Positions 51,851-61,386 are shown, numbered from the stretch's first letter. The stretch: DNA of 64,000 bases from Chryseobacterium sp. Leaf180 (GCF_001424585.1 NZ_LMPJ01000013.1:21537-85536); one strand, 5' to 3'. Program-made: numbers and translations. The notes: generated by a model from the sequence alone, not told the origin.

Positions 51851-54507
51851 TGAGGTTTAAATTAAAATTAATTGGAATTTCATTACTGAGTTCGGTATTC
51901 ATTTCAGCTCAAAAACCTTTATACAAAGATCCGAAACAACCAATTGAAGCCAGAGTTCAGGATCTGCTGAAACGCATGACGCCCGAAGAAAAATTCTGGC
52001 AGTGTTTCATGATTCCCGGTGATTTGGATAATGTTCCGAAAGGTCAATATTCGCACGGAATTTTCGGTTTGCAGGTGAGCGCAGGAAATCAAGGCGGTGG
52101 AGTTGCCGGACAGTTGTTGAAGTACAATGCGAATGAAGGTGCAGAAAGATTAGCAAAAAAGATCAATGCCATTCAAAAATATTTTGTTGAAGAATCAAGA
52201 CTGGGAATTCCGATTATCCCTTTTGATGAGGCTTTACACGGATTGATGCGGGAAGGAGCAACGGCTTTTCCACAGGCGATTGGTTTGTCGGCGACGTTCA
52301 ATCCTGAACTGATGAAAGAAGTTTCGACGGCTATTGCCAAAGAATCGAGATTAAGAGGAATCCGTCAGATCTTGACGCCGGTTGTGAACTTGGCGAGTGA
52401 TGTTCGATGGGGAAGGACAGAAGAAACGTATGGCGAAGATCCGCTTTTGACTTCTGTGATGGGTGTGAATTTTGTCAGTTCATTTGAAAATCAGGGAATC
52501 ATTACCACTCCAAAACATTTTTTAGCCAATGTTGGTGAGGGTGGAAGAGATTCCTATCCAATTCACTGGAGTAAAAGATATTTGGAGGAAACGCATTTGA
52601 TTCCTTTTCAAAAAGCTTTCACGCAGGGCAAAAGCCGTTCGGTGATGACTTCATATAATTTGTTGGATGGACGACCTTCAACCGCAAATCATTGGTTATT
52701 GACCGAAAAATTAAAAAAAGACTGGAATTTTAAAGGTTTTGTCATCAGTGATGCGAGTGCGGTTGGTGGTGCAAATGTTCTCCATTTTACGGCAAAAGAT
52801 TATGACGATGCTTCTGCACAGTCGATGAACGCAGGTCTTGATGTGATTTTCCAGACAGAATATCAACATTATAAACTGTTTATTCCACCATTTTTGGATG
52901 GAAGAATTTCACAGGAAAGAATTGATGATGCGGTATCCAGGGTTTTAAGAGCGAAATTTGAGCTGGGTTTGTTTGAAAATCCTTACGTTTCTGATGCAGC
53001 TATTTCTGAATTAAAGAAATTAAATCACAAACCACTAGCCGAAAAAACAGCCATCGAATCTTTTGTTTTGCTTCAGAATAATAATCAGACGCTCCCGATT
53101 TCCAATAATGTGAAAAGGATTTTAGTTGTTGGAACTGATGCTGTTGATGCGAGATTAGGCGGTTATTCCGGGCCGGGTAATAAGAAAGTGAGCATTTTGG
53201 ATGGAATTAAAAACTTTGTCAGGAATAAAAATGTTGAGATTACGTATTCTAAAGGAATTGACTGGAATTTGAAGAATTTTACAACAATTCCCACAGAATT
53301 TTTATCTTCAGAAAATCAGAAAGGTTTGAAAGGAAATTATTTTTCCAATTCAGATTTGAAAGGAAATCCCGCGTTTGAAAAACAGGATGAGCAGGTCAAT
53401 TTCAAATGGACTTTATATTCTCCAAATCCTGAAAAACTGCAGCCCGACAATTACAGCGTTCGCTGGACAGGTAAACTGGAAGCTCCGAATTCCGGTAAAT
53501 ATCAGCTAGGTTTGAGAGGAAACGACGGTTTCAGATTGTATTTAAATGGAAAATTGATAATCGACAATTGGGAAAAGTTGAGTTATTCAACCAAAACTGT
53601 TGAGGTAGATTTTGTGAAAGGTCAAAAGTCTGATATCGTTGTTGAATTCCATGAAAACAGAGGTGAGGCGAATATCGAACTGATCTGGAATTATGGTTTA
53701 AATAATTATAAAAAAGATTTTAATGATGCTTTAAGATTAGCTCAAAATGCAGACTACATCATCGTTACAGCAGGAATTCATGAAGGTGAATTTCAGGACC
53801 GCTCGTCATTAAGTTTGCCAGGAAATCAGGAAAAATTTATTCATGAAGTATCAAAATTAAATAAACCGACAACTGTTGTTTTAGTCGGCGGCTCTGCAAT
53901 AAAAACGACCGATTGGAAAGATAAAGTCGGAGCCATTTTGGATATTTGGTATCCAGGAGAAGAAGGTGGAAATGCGGTTGCAAAAGTACTTTTCGGAGCA
54001 GAAAATCCTTCAGGGAAATTGCCGGTCACTTTTCCTATGGAAGAAGGTCAGTTGCCTTTGACGTACAATCATCATCCGACAGGACGAGGAAATGATTATT
54101 ATGATTTGAGTGGTGAGCCGTTGTATCCGTTTGGTTTTGGATTGAGTTACACAAGTTTCGAAATTTCTGATTTACATTTAAATAAATTAAAATTTAAAGA
54201 AAACGAGACTGTCATTGCAAAAGTAAAAGTTAAAAATACAGGTTCGAAAGAAGGAAGTGAAGTCGTTCAGCTGTATGTAAAAGATATGCTGGCTTCGGTT
54301 TCAAGACCGATTTTAGAATTGAAAGGCTTTCAAAAAGTATATTTAGAGGCTGGCGAAACCAAAGAAATTTCAATTGAAGTTCCGGTAAAAGAATTACGGT
54401 TTTTAGATGAAAAAATGAACTGGATTGTAGAAAAGGGAACTTACAGAATTATGATTGGAAATTCATCCAAAAACCTGCCTTTGAAACAGAATATGGAGGT
54501 GGAATAA
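51850..54507 (+). CDS. Beta-glucosidase-type GH3 with PA14 insertion
   Basis: 885 residues; its ATG shares one base with the fucosidase stop (TAATG). Signal peptide (MRFKLKLIGISLLSSVFISAQ). GH3 N-terminal barrel with KHFLANVGEGGRD and the nucleophile Asp301 in GFVISDAS, then the (alpha/beta)6 sandwich domain interrupted by a PA14 domain at about 490-620 (GLKGNYFSNSDLKGNP, YSVRWTGKLEAPNSGKYQLGLRGNDGFRLYLNG), and a fibronectin-like C-terminus. PA14 often helps bind carbohydrate. A joint attack with GH29 on fucosylated glycans is likely (inference). Confidence 0.94.
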   Translation: MRFKLKLIGISLLSSVFISAQKPLYKDPKQPIEARVQDLLKRMTPEEKFWQCFMIPGDLDNVPKGQYSHGIFGLQVSAGNQGGGVAGQLLKYNANEGAERLAKKINAIQKYFVEESRLGIPIIPFDEALHGLMREGATAFPQAIGLSATFNPELMKEVSTAIAKESRLRGIRQILTPVVNLASDVRWGRTEETYGEDPLLTSVMGVNFVSSFENQGIITTPKHFLANVGEGGRDSYPIHWSKRYLEETHLIPFQKAFTQGKSRSVMTSYNLLDGRPSTANHWLLTEKLKKDWNFKGFVISDASAVGGANVLHFTAKDYDDASAQSMNAGLDVIFQTEYQHYKLFIPPFLDGRISQERIDDAVSRVLRAKFELGLFENPYVSDAAISELKKLNHKPLAEKTAIESFVLLQNNNQTLPISNNVKRILVVGTDAVDARLGGYSGPGNKKVSILDGIKNFVRNKNVEITYSKGIDWNLKNFTTIPTEFLSSENQKGLKGNYFSNSDLKGNPAFEKQDEQVNFKWTLYSPNPEKLQPDNYSVRWTGKLEAPNSGKYQLGLRGNDGFRLYLNGKLIIDNWEKLSYSTKTVEVDFVKGQKSDIVVEFHENRGEANIELIWNYGLNNYKKDFNDALRLAQNADYIIVTAGIHEGEFQDRSSLSLPGNQEKFIHEVSKLNKPTTVVLVGGSAIKTTDWKDKVGAILDIWYPGEEGGNAVAKVLFGAENPSGKLPVTFPMEEGQLPLTYNHHPTGRGNDYYDLSGEPLYPFGFGLSYTSFEISDLHLNKLKFKENETVIAKVKVKNTGSKEGSEVVQLYVKDMLASVSRPILELKGFQKVYLEAGETKEISIEVPVKELRFLDEKMNWIVEKGTYRIMIGNSSKNLPLKQNMEVE

Positions 54508-54538
54508 GAGTTAGATAAAATTTCATTTTTAAAGATAC

Positions 54539-54568
54539 AAAACCGGTTTCTTTAGGGAACGGTTTTTG
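54539..54568 (+). terminator. Likely terminator of the GH29-GH3 operon
   Basis: AAACCGGTTTC and GGGAACGGTTT pair imperfectly with a TTTA loop and end in TTTTT. Confidence 0.6.
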
Positions 54569-54614
54569 CAAATTTTGCGTCAGAATATATCTAACACATC
54601 ACATCTTATATTTT

Positions 54615-55925
54615 ATGAAAAAATATCTTTTACCAGCCGTCGCTGTACTGTTTTTCAGCTGTAAAGAAAATAAAAATCAGACTGCTGCAGAAGCTGACGT
54701 AGTTACCAAAACCGATACTTTAAAACTTCCTTCGCCGGATGAAAAAGCTTCTAAAAATAAATTCAGCAACATTATCGGCTGGCCTGAAGGAAAGACTCCG
54801 GTTGCGCCCGCGGGATTTACGGTGACGCGTTTTGCTGAAAATATTAAAAGTCCGCGAAATATGATTCAGGCGCCAAATGGAGATATTTTTGTAGTGCTTT
54901 CAAACTCTGAGAGAACAGCTACAGAAAAAATTAAAAATGATATCAGCGGAAAAAGTGATGCAGAAGTAGGAGGAAAATCTGCGAACCGTATTTTACTGTA
55001 CCGCGATGCCAACAATGACGGCGTGCCGGAAACATCATCCGTTTTTCTTGATAATCTGAATCAGCCGTACGGAATGCTGATTATTAAAGATAAGTTTTAC
55101 GTTGCCAATACCGACGGACTTTGGATGTACCCTTACAAAAACGGAGATCTCAAAATCACGCAGCCTGGCAAGAAAATCTTAAATCTCCCGGCCGGCGGTT
55201 ACAATAATCACTGGACGAGAAATTTAATTGCCAATAAAGATCAGTCTAAGATTTATATTTCTGTAGGTTCCGGAAGTAATGTCGGCGAAAACGGTATGGA
55301 TAAAGAAGTTCGCCGTGCCGATATTTTAGAAGTAAATCCTGACGGAACTGGCGAGATCATTTATGCTGCAGGTTTGAGAAACCCTGTTGGGATGAGCTGG
55401 AATCCGATTACCGGAGAACTTTGGACTGTTGTGAATGAAAGAGATGAACTGGGCGATGAGCTTGTTCCGGATTATTTAACAAGTGTAAAAAGAGGTGCTT
55501 TTTATGGCTGGCCATATGCTTATTTTGGAAAGAACGAAGATCCCAGAAGAAAAGGGGAGAAACCAGATTTGGTAGCAAAAACAATTGTCCCGGATGTTCC
55601 GCTTGGTGCCCACACCGCATCGTTAGGTTTAGATTTTTATCGTGGAAATCAGTTTCCGGAAGAGTATAAAAACGGTGCGTTCATCGGTCAGCACGGATCC
55701 TGGAACCGCTCAGAATTGTCAGGGTATCAGGTTGCTTTTGTTCCATTTAAAAATGGAAAAGCAGCAGGTTCACATAAACCGTTTCTTACAGGATTTATTG
55801 CAGATCTTAAAAAAGGAGATGTTTACGGAAGACCTGTTGGCGTTTTGCAAACGAAAGACGGCTCGTTGCTGGTTGCAGATGATGCTTCAGGAATTGTGTG
55901 GCGCGTCTCGTACACAAAAAAGTAA
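54615..55925 (+). CDS. Soluble PQQ glucose/sorbosone dehydrogenase-like lipoprotein
   Basis: 436 residues, lipoprotein signal (MKKYLLPAVAVLFFSCKEN; Cys16), then a linker and a six-bladed propeller of the GSDH/sorbosone dehydrogenase family: FAENIKSPRNMIQAPNGDIFVV, NRILLYRDANNDGVPETSSVFLDNLNQPYGMLI, GLRNPVGMSWNPITGELW, NERDELGDELVPDYLT, GAHTASLGLDFY and FIGQHGSWNRSELSGYQVAF. Such enzymes oxidise sugars with PQQ or calcium-linked chemistry. No PQQ-synthesis gene is in the window. It lies 107 bp after the glycosidase operon behind a terminator. Confidence 0.86.
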   Translation: MKKYLLPAVAVLFFSCKENKNQTAAEADVVTKTDTLKLPSPDEKASKNKFSNIIGWPEGKTPVAPAGFTVTRFAENIKSPRNMIQAPNGDIFVVLSNSERTATEKIKNDISGKSDAEVGGKSANRILLYRDANNDGVPETSSVFLDNLNQPYGMLIIKDKFYVANTDGLWMYPYKNGDLKITQPGKKILNLPAGGYNNHWTRNLIANKDQSKIYISVGSGSNVGENGMDKEVRRADILEVNPDGTGEIIYAAGLRNPVGMSWNPITGELWTVVNERDELGDELVPDYLTSVKRGAFYGWPYAYFGKNEDPRRKGEKPDLVAKTIVPDVPLGAHTASLGLDFYRGNQFPEEYKNGAFIGQHGSWNRSELSGYQVAFVPFKNGKAAGSHKPFLTGFIADLKKGDVYGRPVGVLQTKDGSLLVADDASGIVWRVSYTKK

Positions 55926-55936
55926 ACACTTTCTAA

Positions 55937-55962
55937 CAGCAGCCTTACAGGGCTGCTTTTTC
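55937..55962 (+). terminator. Rho-independent terminator
   Basis: AGCAGCC and GGCTGCT form a perfect stem around TTACAG, then TTTTTCATTTT. Ends the dehydrogenase-like gene. Confidence 0.8.
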
Positions 55963-56010
55963 ATTTTAAAACCAATTATTTTCCTTAAATTCGCATAAAA
56001 TTTTATACGA

Positions 56011-57399
56011 ATGAACTACGATATTATTGTGATCGGAAGCGGACCTGGTGGATATGTCACTGCGATCAGAGCGGCACAGCTGGGCTTTAAAACTGCCATT
56101 ATTGAGAAAGAAAGTTTGGGCGGAATCTGCTTAAACTGGGGATGTATTCCTACGAAAGCTTTGCTGAAGTCTGCTCAGGTTTTTCATTACATCAATCACG
56201 CGGAAGATTACGGTTTAAATAAAGTGGAAGCTGGTTTTGAGTTTCCAAACGTGATCCAGAGAAGCCGTGGTGTGGCTTCAAAAATGAGCAAGGGCATCGA
56301 GTTTCTGATGAAGAAAAACAAAATCGATGTGATTTTCGGTACGGCGAAAGTTCAGAAAGATAAAAAGGTAACCGTTACTGATAAAGACGGAAAAAATACA
56401 GAATACGCAGGGCAGCATATCATCATTGCGACGGGTGCAAGATCACGCGAATTGCCGAATCTTCCACAGGACGGCAAAAAAGTAATAGGTTACAGACAGG
56501 CAATGACGCTACCAGAGCAGCCAAAATCTTTAATTGTTGTCGGTTCTGGCGCCATAGGTGTAGAGTTTGCCGACTTCTACAATACGATGGGAACCAAAGT
56601 GACAATTGTAGAGTTTTTACCTACAATCGTTCCGGTTGAAGATGAGGAAATTTCAAAACATCTGGAAAAATCGTTAAAGAAAACCGGCATCGAAATCATG
56701 ACCAATGCTTCAGTAGAAAGTGTCGACACGAGCGGTGAAGGGGTAAAAGCTACCGTGAAAACGGCAAAAGGAAACATCGTTCTTGAAGCAGATATTTTAC
56801 TTTCTGCGGTAGGAATTGCTGCCAATATCGAAAATATTGGTTTGGAGGAAGTTGGAATCAAAACTGATAAAGGAAGAGTTTTGGTCAATGAATGGTATGA
56901 AACTTCAGTTCCCGGATATTATGCAATCGGAGATTTAATCCCGACTCAGGCTTTGGCACACGTTGCTTCTGCGGAAGGCATTACCTGTGTAGAAAAAATT
57001 AAAGGAATGCACGTTGAGAAAATCGACTATGGCAATATTCCCGGCTGTACGTACTGTCATCCTGAAGTTGCTTCTGTCGGTCTTACCGAAAAGCAGGCTA
57101 AAGAAAAAGGTTACGAAATCAAAGTTGGTAAATTCCCTCTTTCTGCCAGCGGAAAAGCAACAGCAAACGGAAATACCGACGGATTTGTGAAAGTAATTTT
57201 TGATGCTAAATATGGTGAATGGTTAGGCTGTCACATGATTGGTGAAGGCGTTACCGATATGGTTGCCGAAGCAGTTGTAGCAAGAAAACTGGAAACCACA
57301 GGTCATGAAATCATCAAATCGATTCACCCGCACCCAACGGTTTCAGAGGCGATTATGGAAGCTGCGGCAGCGGCTTATGGTGAGGTGATTCATATATAA
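56011..57399 (+). CDS. lpdA: Dihydrolipoyl dehydrogenase (E3)
   Basis: 462 residues. FAD motif at the N-terminus (DIIVIGSGPGGYVTAIRAAQLG), redox-active Cys40/Cys45 in GGICLNWGCIPTKALL, NAD motif (SLIVVGSGAIGVEFADFY), the second FAD block (YYAIGDLIPTQALAHVASAEG) and the catalytic His-Glu at HPHPTVSEA. It reoxidises lipoyl groups of 2-oxo acid dehydrogenase complexes. The fused E1 gene at 31255 belongs to such a complex, but the two loci are separate here. Its promoter may include TAAATTCG at about 55986-55993. Confidence 0.95.
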   Translation: MNYDIIVIGSGPGGYVTAIRAAQLGFKTAIIEKESLGGICLNWGCIPTKALLKSAQVFHYINHAEDYGLNKVEAGFEFPNVIQRSRGVASKMSKGIEFLMKKNKIDVIFGTAKVQKDKKVTVTDKDGKNTEYAGQHIIIATGARSRELPNLPQDGKKVIGYRQAMTLPEQPKSLIVVGSGAIGVEFADFYNTMGTKVTIVEFLPTIVPVEDEEISKHLEKSLKKTGIEIMTNASVESVDTSGEGVKATVKTAKGNIVLEADILLSAVGIAANIENIGLEEVGIKTDKGRVLVNEWYETSVPGYYAIGDLIPTQALAHVASAEGITCVEKIKGMHVEKIDYGNIPGCTYCHPEVASVGLTEKQAKEKGYEIKVGKFPLSASGKATANGNTDGFVKVIFDAKYGEWLGCHMIGEGVTDMVAEAVVARKLETTGHEIIKSIHPHPTVSEAIMEAAAAAYGEVIHI

Positions 57400-57440
57400 T
57401 AAAAAAATTAATTAAGATTTTAACTTAATTCATATTATTC

Positions 57441-57471
57441 AAAACCACAGAAATTCTCTGTGGTTTTTTTG
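57441..57471 (+). terminator. Rho-independent terminator of lpdA
   Basis: AACCACAGA and TCTGTGGTT form a perfect 9-bp stem with loop AATTC and a T run. Confidence 0.85.
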
Positions 57472-57511
57472 TGGAAAATCTCTACCTTAGTTATCACCAA
57501 AAACTAAAATC

Positions 57512-59065
57512 ATGAGATATTTCGACTTCCACTGTCATCCTGTTTTGAAGCAGCTTTTCAACGATGAACCCAACATCGATTCTTTTATTTACAAAAATGA
57601 TGTTGCTGCGATCCCGCGTGCTTGCTCAGATTTGCCGAATATCATCCAATCGCAGACGCATCCTGCGCAGCTTGCCGAGTTTAATGATGAAGTAATCGTA
57701 GGTGCTGTGTTGTACAGTGTCGAAAAGTTTGTCGCCAAAACCGTGATTCCGCTTCGGAAATATCTTAAAAAATCATCTCAGTACAAACTTTCAGAAAGCC
57801 TTCTGAAGGATATTGATGATAATAAAAACAAACCTTTCAGCGATTTTTTAATGCAAAGAACGTTGCAGAAATATCTGGAAGCGACATCATCTTATCATAT
57901 TTTAACGAAAGAAAATCTGAAAAATCCTTTACCGAAAAATAAAGTCAATGTTTTTTTTACGATTGAAGGCTGCCACAGTTTGGTAGATTCTACGAATTTT
58001 GTGGATGAAATGCACCGCTACGATCCCGCAGAAGTGCTTTCAAATCTGGATAAAGTGCAGCAGAAAGTAAAAATTCTCGCCATAAATCTCACGCATCTTC
58101 AGCAGTCGAGTCTCTGCAATCAGGCTTTTGGGATGCAGGTTGCCGATTCTACGGCGTTTTTTCCTTCAGGAAACGGAATGCAGAATGACGGCAGAAAAGT
58201 TATACAGGGATTTTTTGACCGCAAGATATGTCTTGATGTAAAACATATGAGCTACAAATCGCGCAAAGACGTCATGACTGAGATCGACGCTAAAAAATTC
58301 ACCAGTGTTCAACCTTTGGTGTGTACGCACGCAGGTTTTACCGGAATGTCCTTCAAAGACTGGGCAGGAAATATTCAGCTTAAAAAACCGCTTTCAGGTG
58401 CTGTTTATTTAGAAATCACCAAAAAATGCAGCGATAAAACCGCGACTTTTAATGCTTCTACCATTAATCTTTTTGATGAAGAAATCGTCTGGATCGTGAA
58501 AAACGGTGGCGTGATCGGACTTTCTATGGACAGACGAATTCTGGGTTATGTGGATAAATTTGATGACGATCCGACCGGAATTTCAGGAACCGAAAGGATT
58601 GTCGACAAAGAATTTTTTTCAAAAACCGAATGGCTTTCGTTCAATATTAAAGATTCAGAAATCGGGAAATTGATTAAGGATGACGACCGACTCACGATGG
58701 AAATTTTAGAGGAAAAAACAGAGCTTGCGATGGATGCGCGCGACGAATATTTTTACGATCATATTCTCAATCACATCCGTCATTATTTTCAGGTGTGTGT
58801 TGATGCCGGCATTCCTTTGCTTACGGCGCAGAAGCAGATCGTCATCGGCACCGATTTCGACGGACTCATCAATCCTTTCATCAATATGCCAACCGTAGAA
58901 CGCATGAAAAATGTGCGCACCTACATCAGCATGAATCTCAAATATTACCTGAACGATCTCCCTGAAGCCAAAAAATGGGCCGCCGAACTGAACACCGACA
59001 CGTTTATGGAAGATCTTTTCTATTCGAATGGGCTTAGGTTTGTGAAGAAGCGGTTTGAAGTGTGA
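57512..59065 (+). CDS. Membrane-dipeptidase-type (M19-like) metallohydrolase
   Basis: 517 residues without signal peptide. The N-terminus MRYFDFHCHP holds the HxH metal-binding pair (His7, His9) of the amidohydrolase fold. Further metal and active-site segments fit the M19 pattern: FTIEGCHSLVD, LAINLTHLQQSS, DVKHMSY, PLVCTHAGFTG and VIGTDFDGLINPF. It is longer than renal-type dipeptidases (about 370) because of insertions at about 90-160 and 270-400. It probably cleaves a dipeptide or related amide in the cytosol; the substrate is unknown. It is the last ordinary gene before the cassette array. Confidence 0.83.
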   Translation: MRYFDFHCHPVLKQLFNDEPNIDSFIYKNDVAAIPRACSDLPNIIQSQTHPAQLAEFNDEVIVGAVLYSVEKFVAKTVIPLRKYLKKSSQYKLSESLLKDIDDNKNKPFSDFLMQRTLQKYLEATSSYHILTKENLKNPLPKNKVNVFFTIEGCHSLVDSTNFVDEMHRYDPAEVLSNLDKVQQKVKILAINLTHLQQSSLCNQAFGMQVADSTAFFPSGNGMQNDGRKVIQGFFDRKICLDVKHMSYKSRKDVMTEIDAKKFTSVQPLVCTHAGFTGMSFKDWAGNIQLKKPLSGAVYLEITKKCSDKTATFNASTINLFDEEIVWIVKNGGVIGLSMDRRILGYVDKFDDDPTGISGTERIVDKEFFSKTEWLSFNIKDSEIGKLIKDDDRLTMEILEEKTELAMDARDEYFYDHILNHIRHYFQVCVDAGIPLLTAQKQIVIGTDFDGLINPFINMPTVERMKNVRTYISMNLKYYLNDLPEAKKWAAELNTDTFMEDLFYSNGLRFVKKRFEV

Positions 59066-59346
59066 AAGATAAATAAAAGTTCTTTGCAAATTCTTCTGGT
59101 ACCGGAATCTCGTTCGTGCCGTTCAAAAGAGCTTGTAGTCAAGGTCGGTCTGTAAATTAACTCAAAATAGCCATCTCAGAATCGACTGTATACAATTTTT
59201 CTCCAACAGGTATCCGACTAACTTCTCATTTCGGTAACGTTTTTTCACAGCCTGACGAAAAAGTATTGGCGAAGTGCTGGCTTAATTTAACTGAAAGTTT
59301 AATTCAGACCAATCGTAGCTAATATTTTTTCAATGGAAATAAGTTA
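59066..59346. other. Spacer with a decayed reading stretch
   Basis: No intact gene. On the minus strand, 59287-59157 reads as protein-like sequence (HFANTFSSGCEKTLPK, then one in-frame TGA at 59226-59228, then EVSRIPVGEKLYTVDSEMA and a TAA). I cannot name its origin; it may be the tail of a lost gene at the distal edge of the cassette array or a dispersed repeat that happens to be open. Confidence 0.4.
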
Positions 59347-59437
59347 AACAAAAATGTGGAATTGGAAAATATTGGCGGATAAAAATGTATAGAAGTTCAA
59401 CTTTGAACTAAACCCCGCATTTTGCCAATACAATGTT
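59347..59437 (-). repeat. attC-like site 1 (terminal, 91 bp, divergent)
   Basis: Read on minus it begins GCTAACATTGTATTGGCAAA and ends near TTTTTGTTTAAC. It is shorter than the others and its halves pair less well (TTGGCAAAATGCGGGG against a TTGGAAAATATTGGCGG half). It belongs to the lipoprotein cassette, whose far end carries the matching GTTAGCTGCA. Confidence 0.5.
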
Positions 59438-59447
59438 AGCTGCAGTA

Positions 59448-60140
59448 TCATTTTTTATTCAATATTTCATCTTCTAAATTACTCCATCCACTCCAAACAC
59501 AATTTTCATTTCTAATTTCTTTAGTTTCATTATTAAAATTTATTGAGTAGTTCTCTATAGTTGTACATAAACCATCACTCGGAATAGCATAGAGTTGAGA
59601 TTCAAATTTTATAAGATTTTCAAGTTGTTTTTTATCAATTTGCTTTTCTACATTTTTATGTAGAATGAAATAATTTTCATTCTTATTTGAAATTTTTATT
59701 GAGTCAGATATTTGATGGAAGCATCCTTGAGAATTATATTTAATTTCCACAGAATTATTTTTCAAATTCTTTATTATTGATTTGTTAGAATATTTTTCAA
59801 AAGCAAATTCATCAGGAAAAATCGCAATTGTATCAATTTTCTTTTTATTTTCTATTTGAAATTGTTTTTTAGTTTTTTCTCCAAACAAATTATAAAATTC
59901 AAACTCATAGTTTCCTTTCTCTATACTATCTAATTTTATTGGACTGTCCAAGAAAAGACCATCTTTGTTAATGATTTTCTTAAAGAATATTCCATTTTTA
60001 TAAATGACTAATTCACTTAAAGGAAGATTTCCACTATTCTTATTTGCATTATCGATTTTTACTACCAATTTGGAGTATTTGTATTCTTTACAACCAATTA
60101 GGAGCAAAAATATTGATAAAAATAAAATTTTCACTTTCAT
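59448..60140 (-). CDS. Cassette 1: lipoprotein of unknown function
   Basis: 230 residues from ATG 60140. It has a lipoprotein signal (MKVKILFLSIFLLLIGCKEY; Cys17) and an AT-rich, Lys/Asn/Ile-rich body starting with an Ig-like strand set (YSKLVVKIDNANKNSGNLPLSELVIYKNG). The codon bias is more AT-rich than in the chromosomal genes to the left. An exported lipoprotein is notable cargo for a cassette. The start lies 32 bp inside the cassette end GTTAGCTGCA. An upstream in-frame ATG at 60200 would translate the attC element and is rejected. No family recognised. Confidence 0.7.
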   Translation of the reverse strand: MKVKILFLSIFLLLIGCKEYKYSKLVVKIDNANKNSGNLPLSELVIYKNGIFFKKIINKDGLFLDSPIKLDSIEKGNYEFEFYNLFGEKTKKQFQIENKKKIDTIAIFPDEFAFEKYSNKSIIKNLKNNSVEIKYNSQGCFHQISDSIKISNKNENYFILHKNVEKQIDKKQLENLIKFESQLYAIPSDGLCTTIENYSINFNNETKEIRNENCVWSGWSNLEDEILNKK

Positions 60141-60170
60141 TGTGAATCGAGTTGTTGTGATATTGCAGCT

Positions 60171-60294
60171 AACGTTTCGGGGCTTGGCGATGGCGGGCAT
60201 TTCGAAGCAGAAACCTTCAACTAAAATACAAATTTCTACCGAAGTACAAAACGTGAATTGATGACGTTCCGCCCGCTATTGCCAAACCCTTGTT
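60171..60294 (-). repeat. attC-like site 2 (124 bp)
   Basis: AACGTTTCGGGGCTTGGCGA at one end against AACAAGGGTTTGGCAATAGC read from the other: an imperfect palindrome bounded by AAC and GTT. The central part (AAACCTTCAACTAAAATAC...) differs from sites 3-5, so this is one of the more divergent copies. Confidence 0.7.
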
Positions 60295-60305
60295 ATGCGA
60301 CGTTT

Positions 60306-60563
60306 TTATTTTTCACGATCAAACGCAAAATTGGGATTTACTTTATAAGTATAATCATCTTCATTCATATCAAGAAAGCCAATTTTTACTAAATCTTTTA
60401 ATAAATTTGATAGCAGTTCGCTTTTCTCACTATTTGACCAATAAAACCGTTTGTATTTTGGAAAATTATCTTCGGGTATCAATTCTAAACATAATGCTAT
60501 TTCGTGCATTGCAATATCCACATCTGTCCAATCTTTCATTCTTTCCAATAATTTCTGTTTCAT
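60306..60563 (-). CDS. Cassette 2, second gene: hypothetical acidic protein
   Basis: 85 residues (MKQKLLERMKDWTDVDIAMHEIALCLELIPEDNF...FAFDREK), helical and acidic, no signal. It starts 7 bp after the stop of the other gene of the cassette, so one mRNA carries both. No known domain. Confidence 0.6.
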   Translation of the reverse strand: MKQKLLERMKDWTDVDIAMHEIALCLELIPEDNFPKYKRFYWSNSEKSELLSNLLKDLVKIGFLDMNEDDYTYKVNPNFAFDREK

Positions 60564-60570
60564 AATAATT

Positions 60571-60864
60571 TCATTTAGCGTTATTTAGGAATTTAATTCC
60601 ACCAATTCTATTTTCGGTTAAAATATCTAAGATTAATGTCCCATAAATTTTACTTTCTAAAACTAAATTTTCTTGGAATTTCCATTCTGAATTCGGTTTA
60701 TTTGGAATTTTTGTATCTACGAAATAAATGGATGCTTTACTTTCCCGATTTCCGTCTTTAATTTGTTCTGTAAAACTCATTAATTCTGTTGCAGTTGAAA
60801 TTTTATTCTCCAAAATATTTAAAAGTTCTAATTTAAGATTTTCTTTTGTGGGACGGTTTCTCAT
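60571..60864 (-). CDS. Cassette 2, first gene: hypothetical protein
   Basis: 97 residues from ATG 60864 (MRNRPTKENLKLELLNILENKISTATELMSF...IGGIKFLNNAK), 13 bp from the cassette boundary. Alternation of helix and strands (ASIYFVDTKIPNKPNSEWKF; YGTLILDILTENRIGG) suggests a small alpha/beta fold. An alternative ATG at 60876 would start inside the cassette end. Forms a pair with the 85-residue gene. Function unknown. Confidence 0.6.
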   Translation of the reverse strand: MRNRPTKENLKLELLNILENKISTATELMSFTEQIKDGNRESKASIYFVDTKIPNKPNSEWKFQENLVLESKIYGTLILDILTENRIGGIKFLNNAK

Positions 60865-60876
60865 AAAATGGCACAT

Positions 60877-61000
60877 AACGTTTCGGGGCTTTGCGATGGT
60901 GGGGCAATCGAAGCAAAAATCTTCAATTTTGTACAAATGTTGAACCGAAGAACTACCGTTGAACTTTGCAGTTTCGCCCCACTATTGCAAAACCCTTGTT
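60877..61000 (-). repeat. attC-like site 3 (124 bp)
   Basis: Ends AACGTTTCGGGGCTTTGCGA and, from the other side, AACAAGGGTTTTGCAATAGT, with the inner arms GGTGGGGC/GCCCCACT. The core CAATTTTGTACAAA...GTTGAACCGAAGAAC is shared with sites 4 and 5. It is nearly identical to site 4. Confidence 0.75.
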
Positions 61001-61011
61001 ATAGCCAGTTT

Positions 61012-61386
61012 TTATTGTTTCGTTATTTGTAAATGTCCCCATTTAATCACATTAAACTCGATTTTTCTAATTTTAGCATTTTCATCTTTATTATATATCA
61101 ACTCTATGAAACTTTCATCTTTGTCATAGTATAATAACCAAGGTGATAAGAGTTTGTCTGTTAAACTTATTGCTAAATGATTTACTTTGTCTGTGCGATT
61201 TTCAATTAAGGTTGTTTTTAATTCTATTTTATATGAATTGTCGAATTTGTGGTATTTTTCAATAGTCAAAATTTCCCAATCATTACCTAATTCACTTTGT
61301 AACAACTCAGATAATTTCTCAGCTTTTATTTTTTTTGTTTGATTTTCAGTTACAATTGTCAGGAAAATATTCTTTAATTCACTCAT
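61012..61386 (-). CDS. Cassette 3, second gene: hypothetical protein
   Basis: 124 residues from ATG 61386 (MSELKNIFLTIVTENQTKKIKAEKLSELLQSELGNDWEILTIEKYHKF...GHLQITKQ). The start overlaps the last codons of the upstream gene (ATGAGTGA), so it is translationally coupled to it. Helix-strand order suggests a compact alpha/beta protein. No signal peptide. No family recognised. Confidence 0.65.
   Translation of the reverse strand: MSELKNIFLTIVTENQTKKIKAEKLSELLQSELGNDWEILTIEKYHKFDNSYKIELKTTLIENRTDKVNHLAISLTDKLLSPWLLYYDKDESFIELIYNKDENAKIRKIEFNVIKWGHLQITKQ

Noticed and set aside
31255..57399. Fused E1 and lpdA as parts of one operon
   Set aside because: They are about 22 kb apart with terminators between them. 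A shared complex is possible, but there is no genetic linkage.
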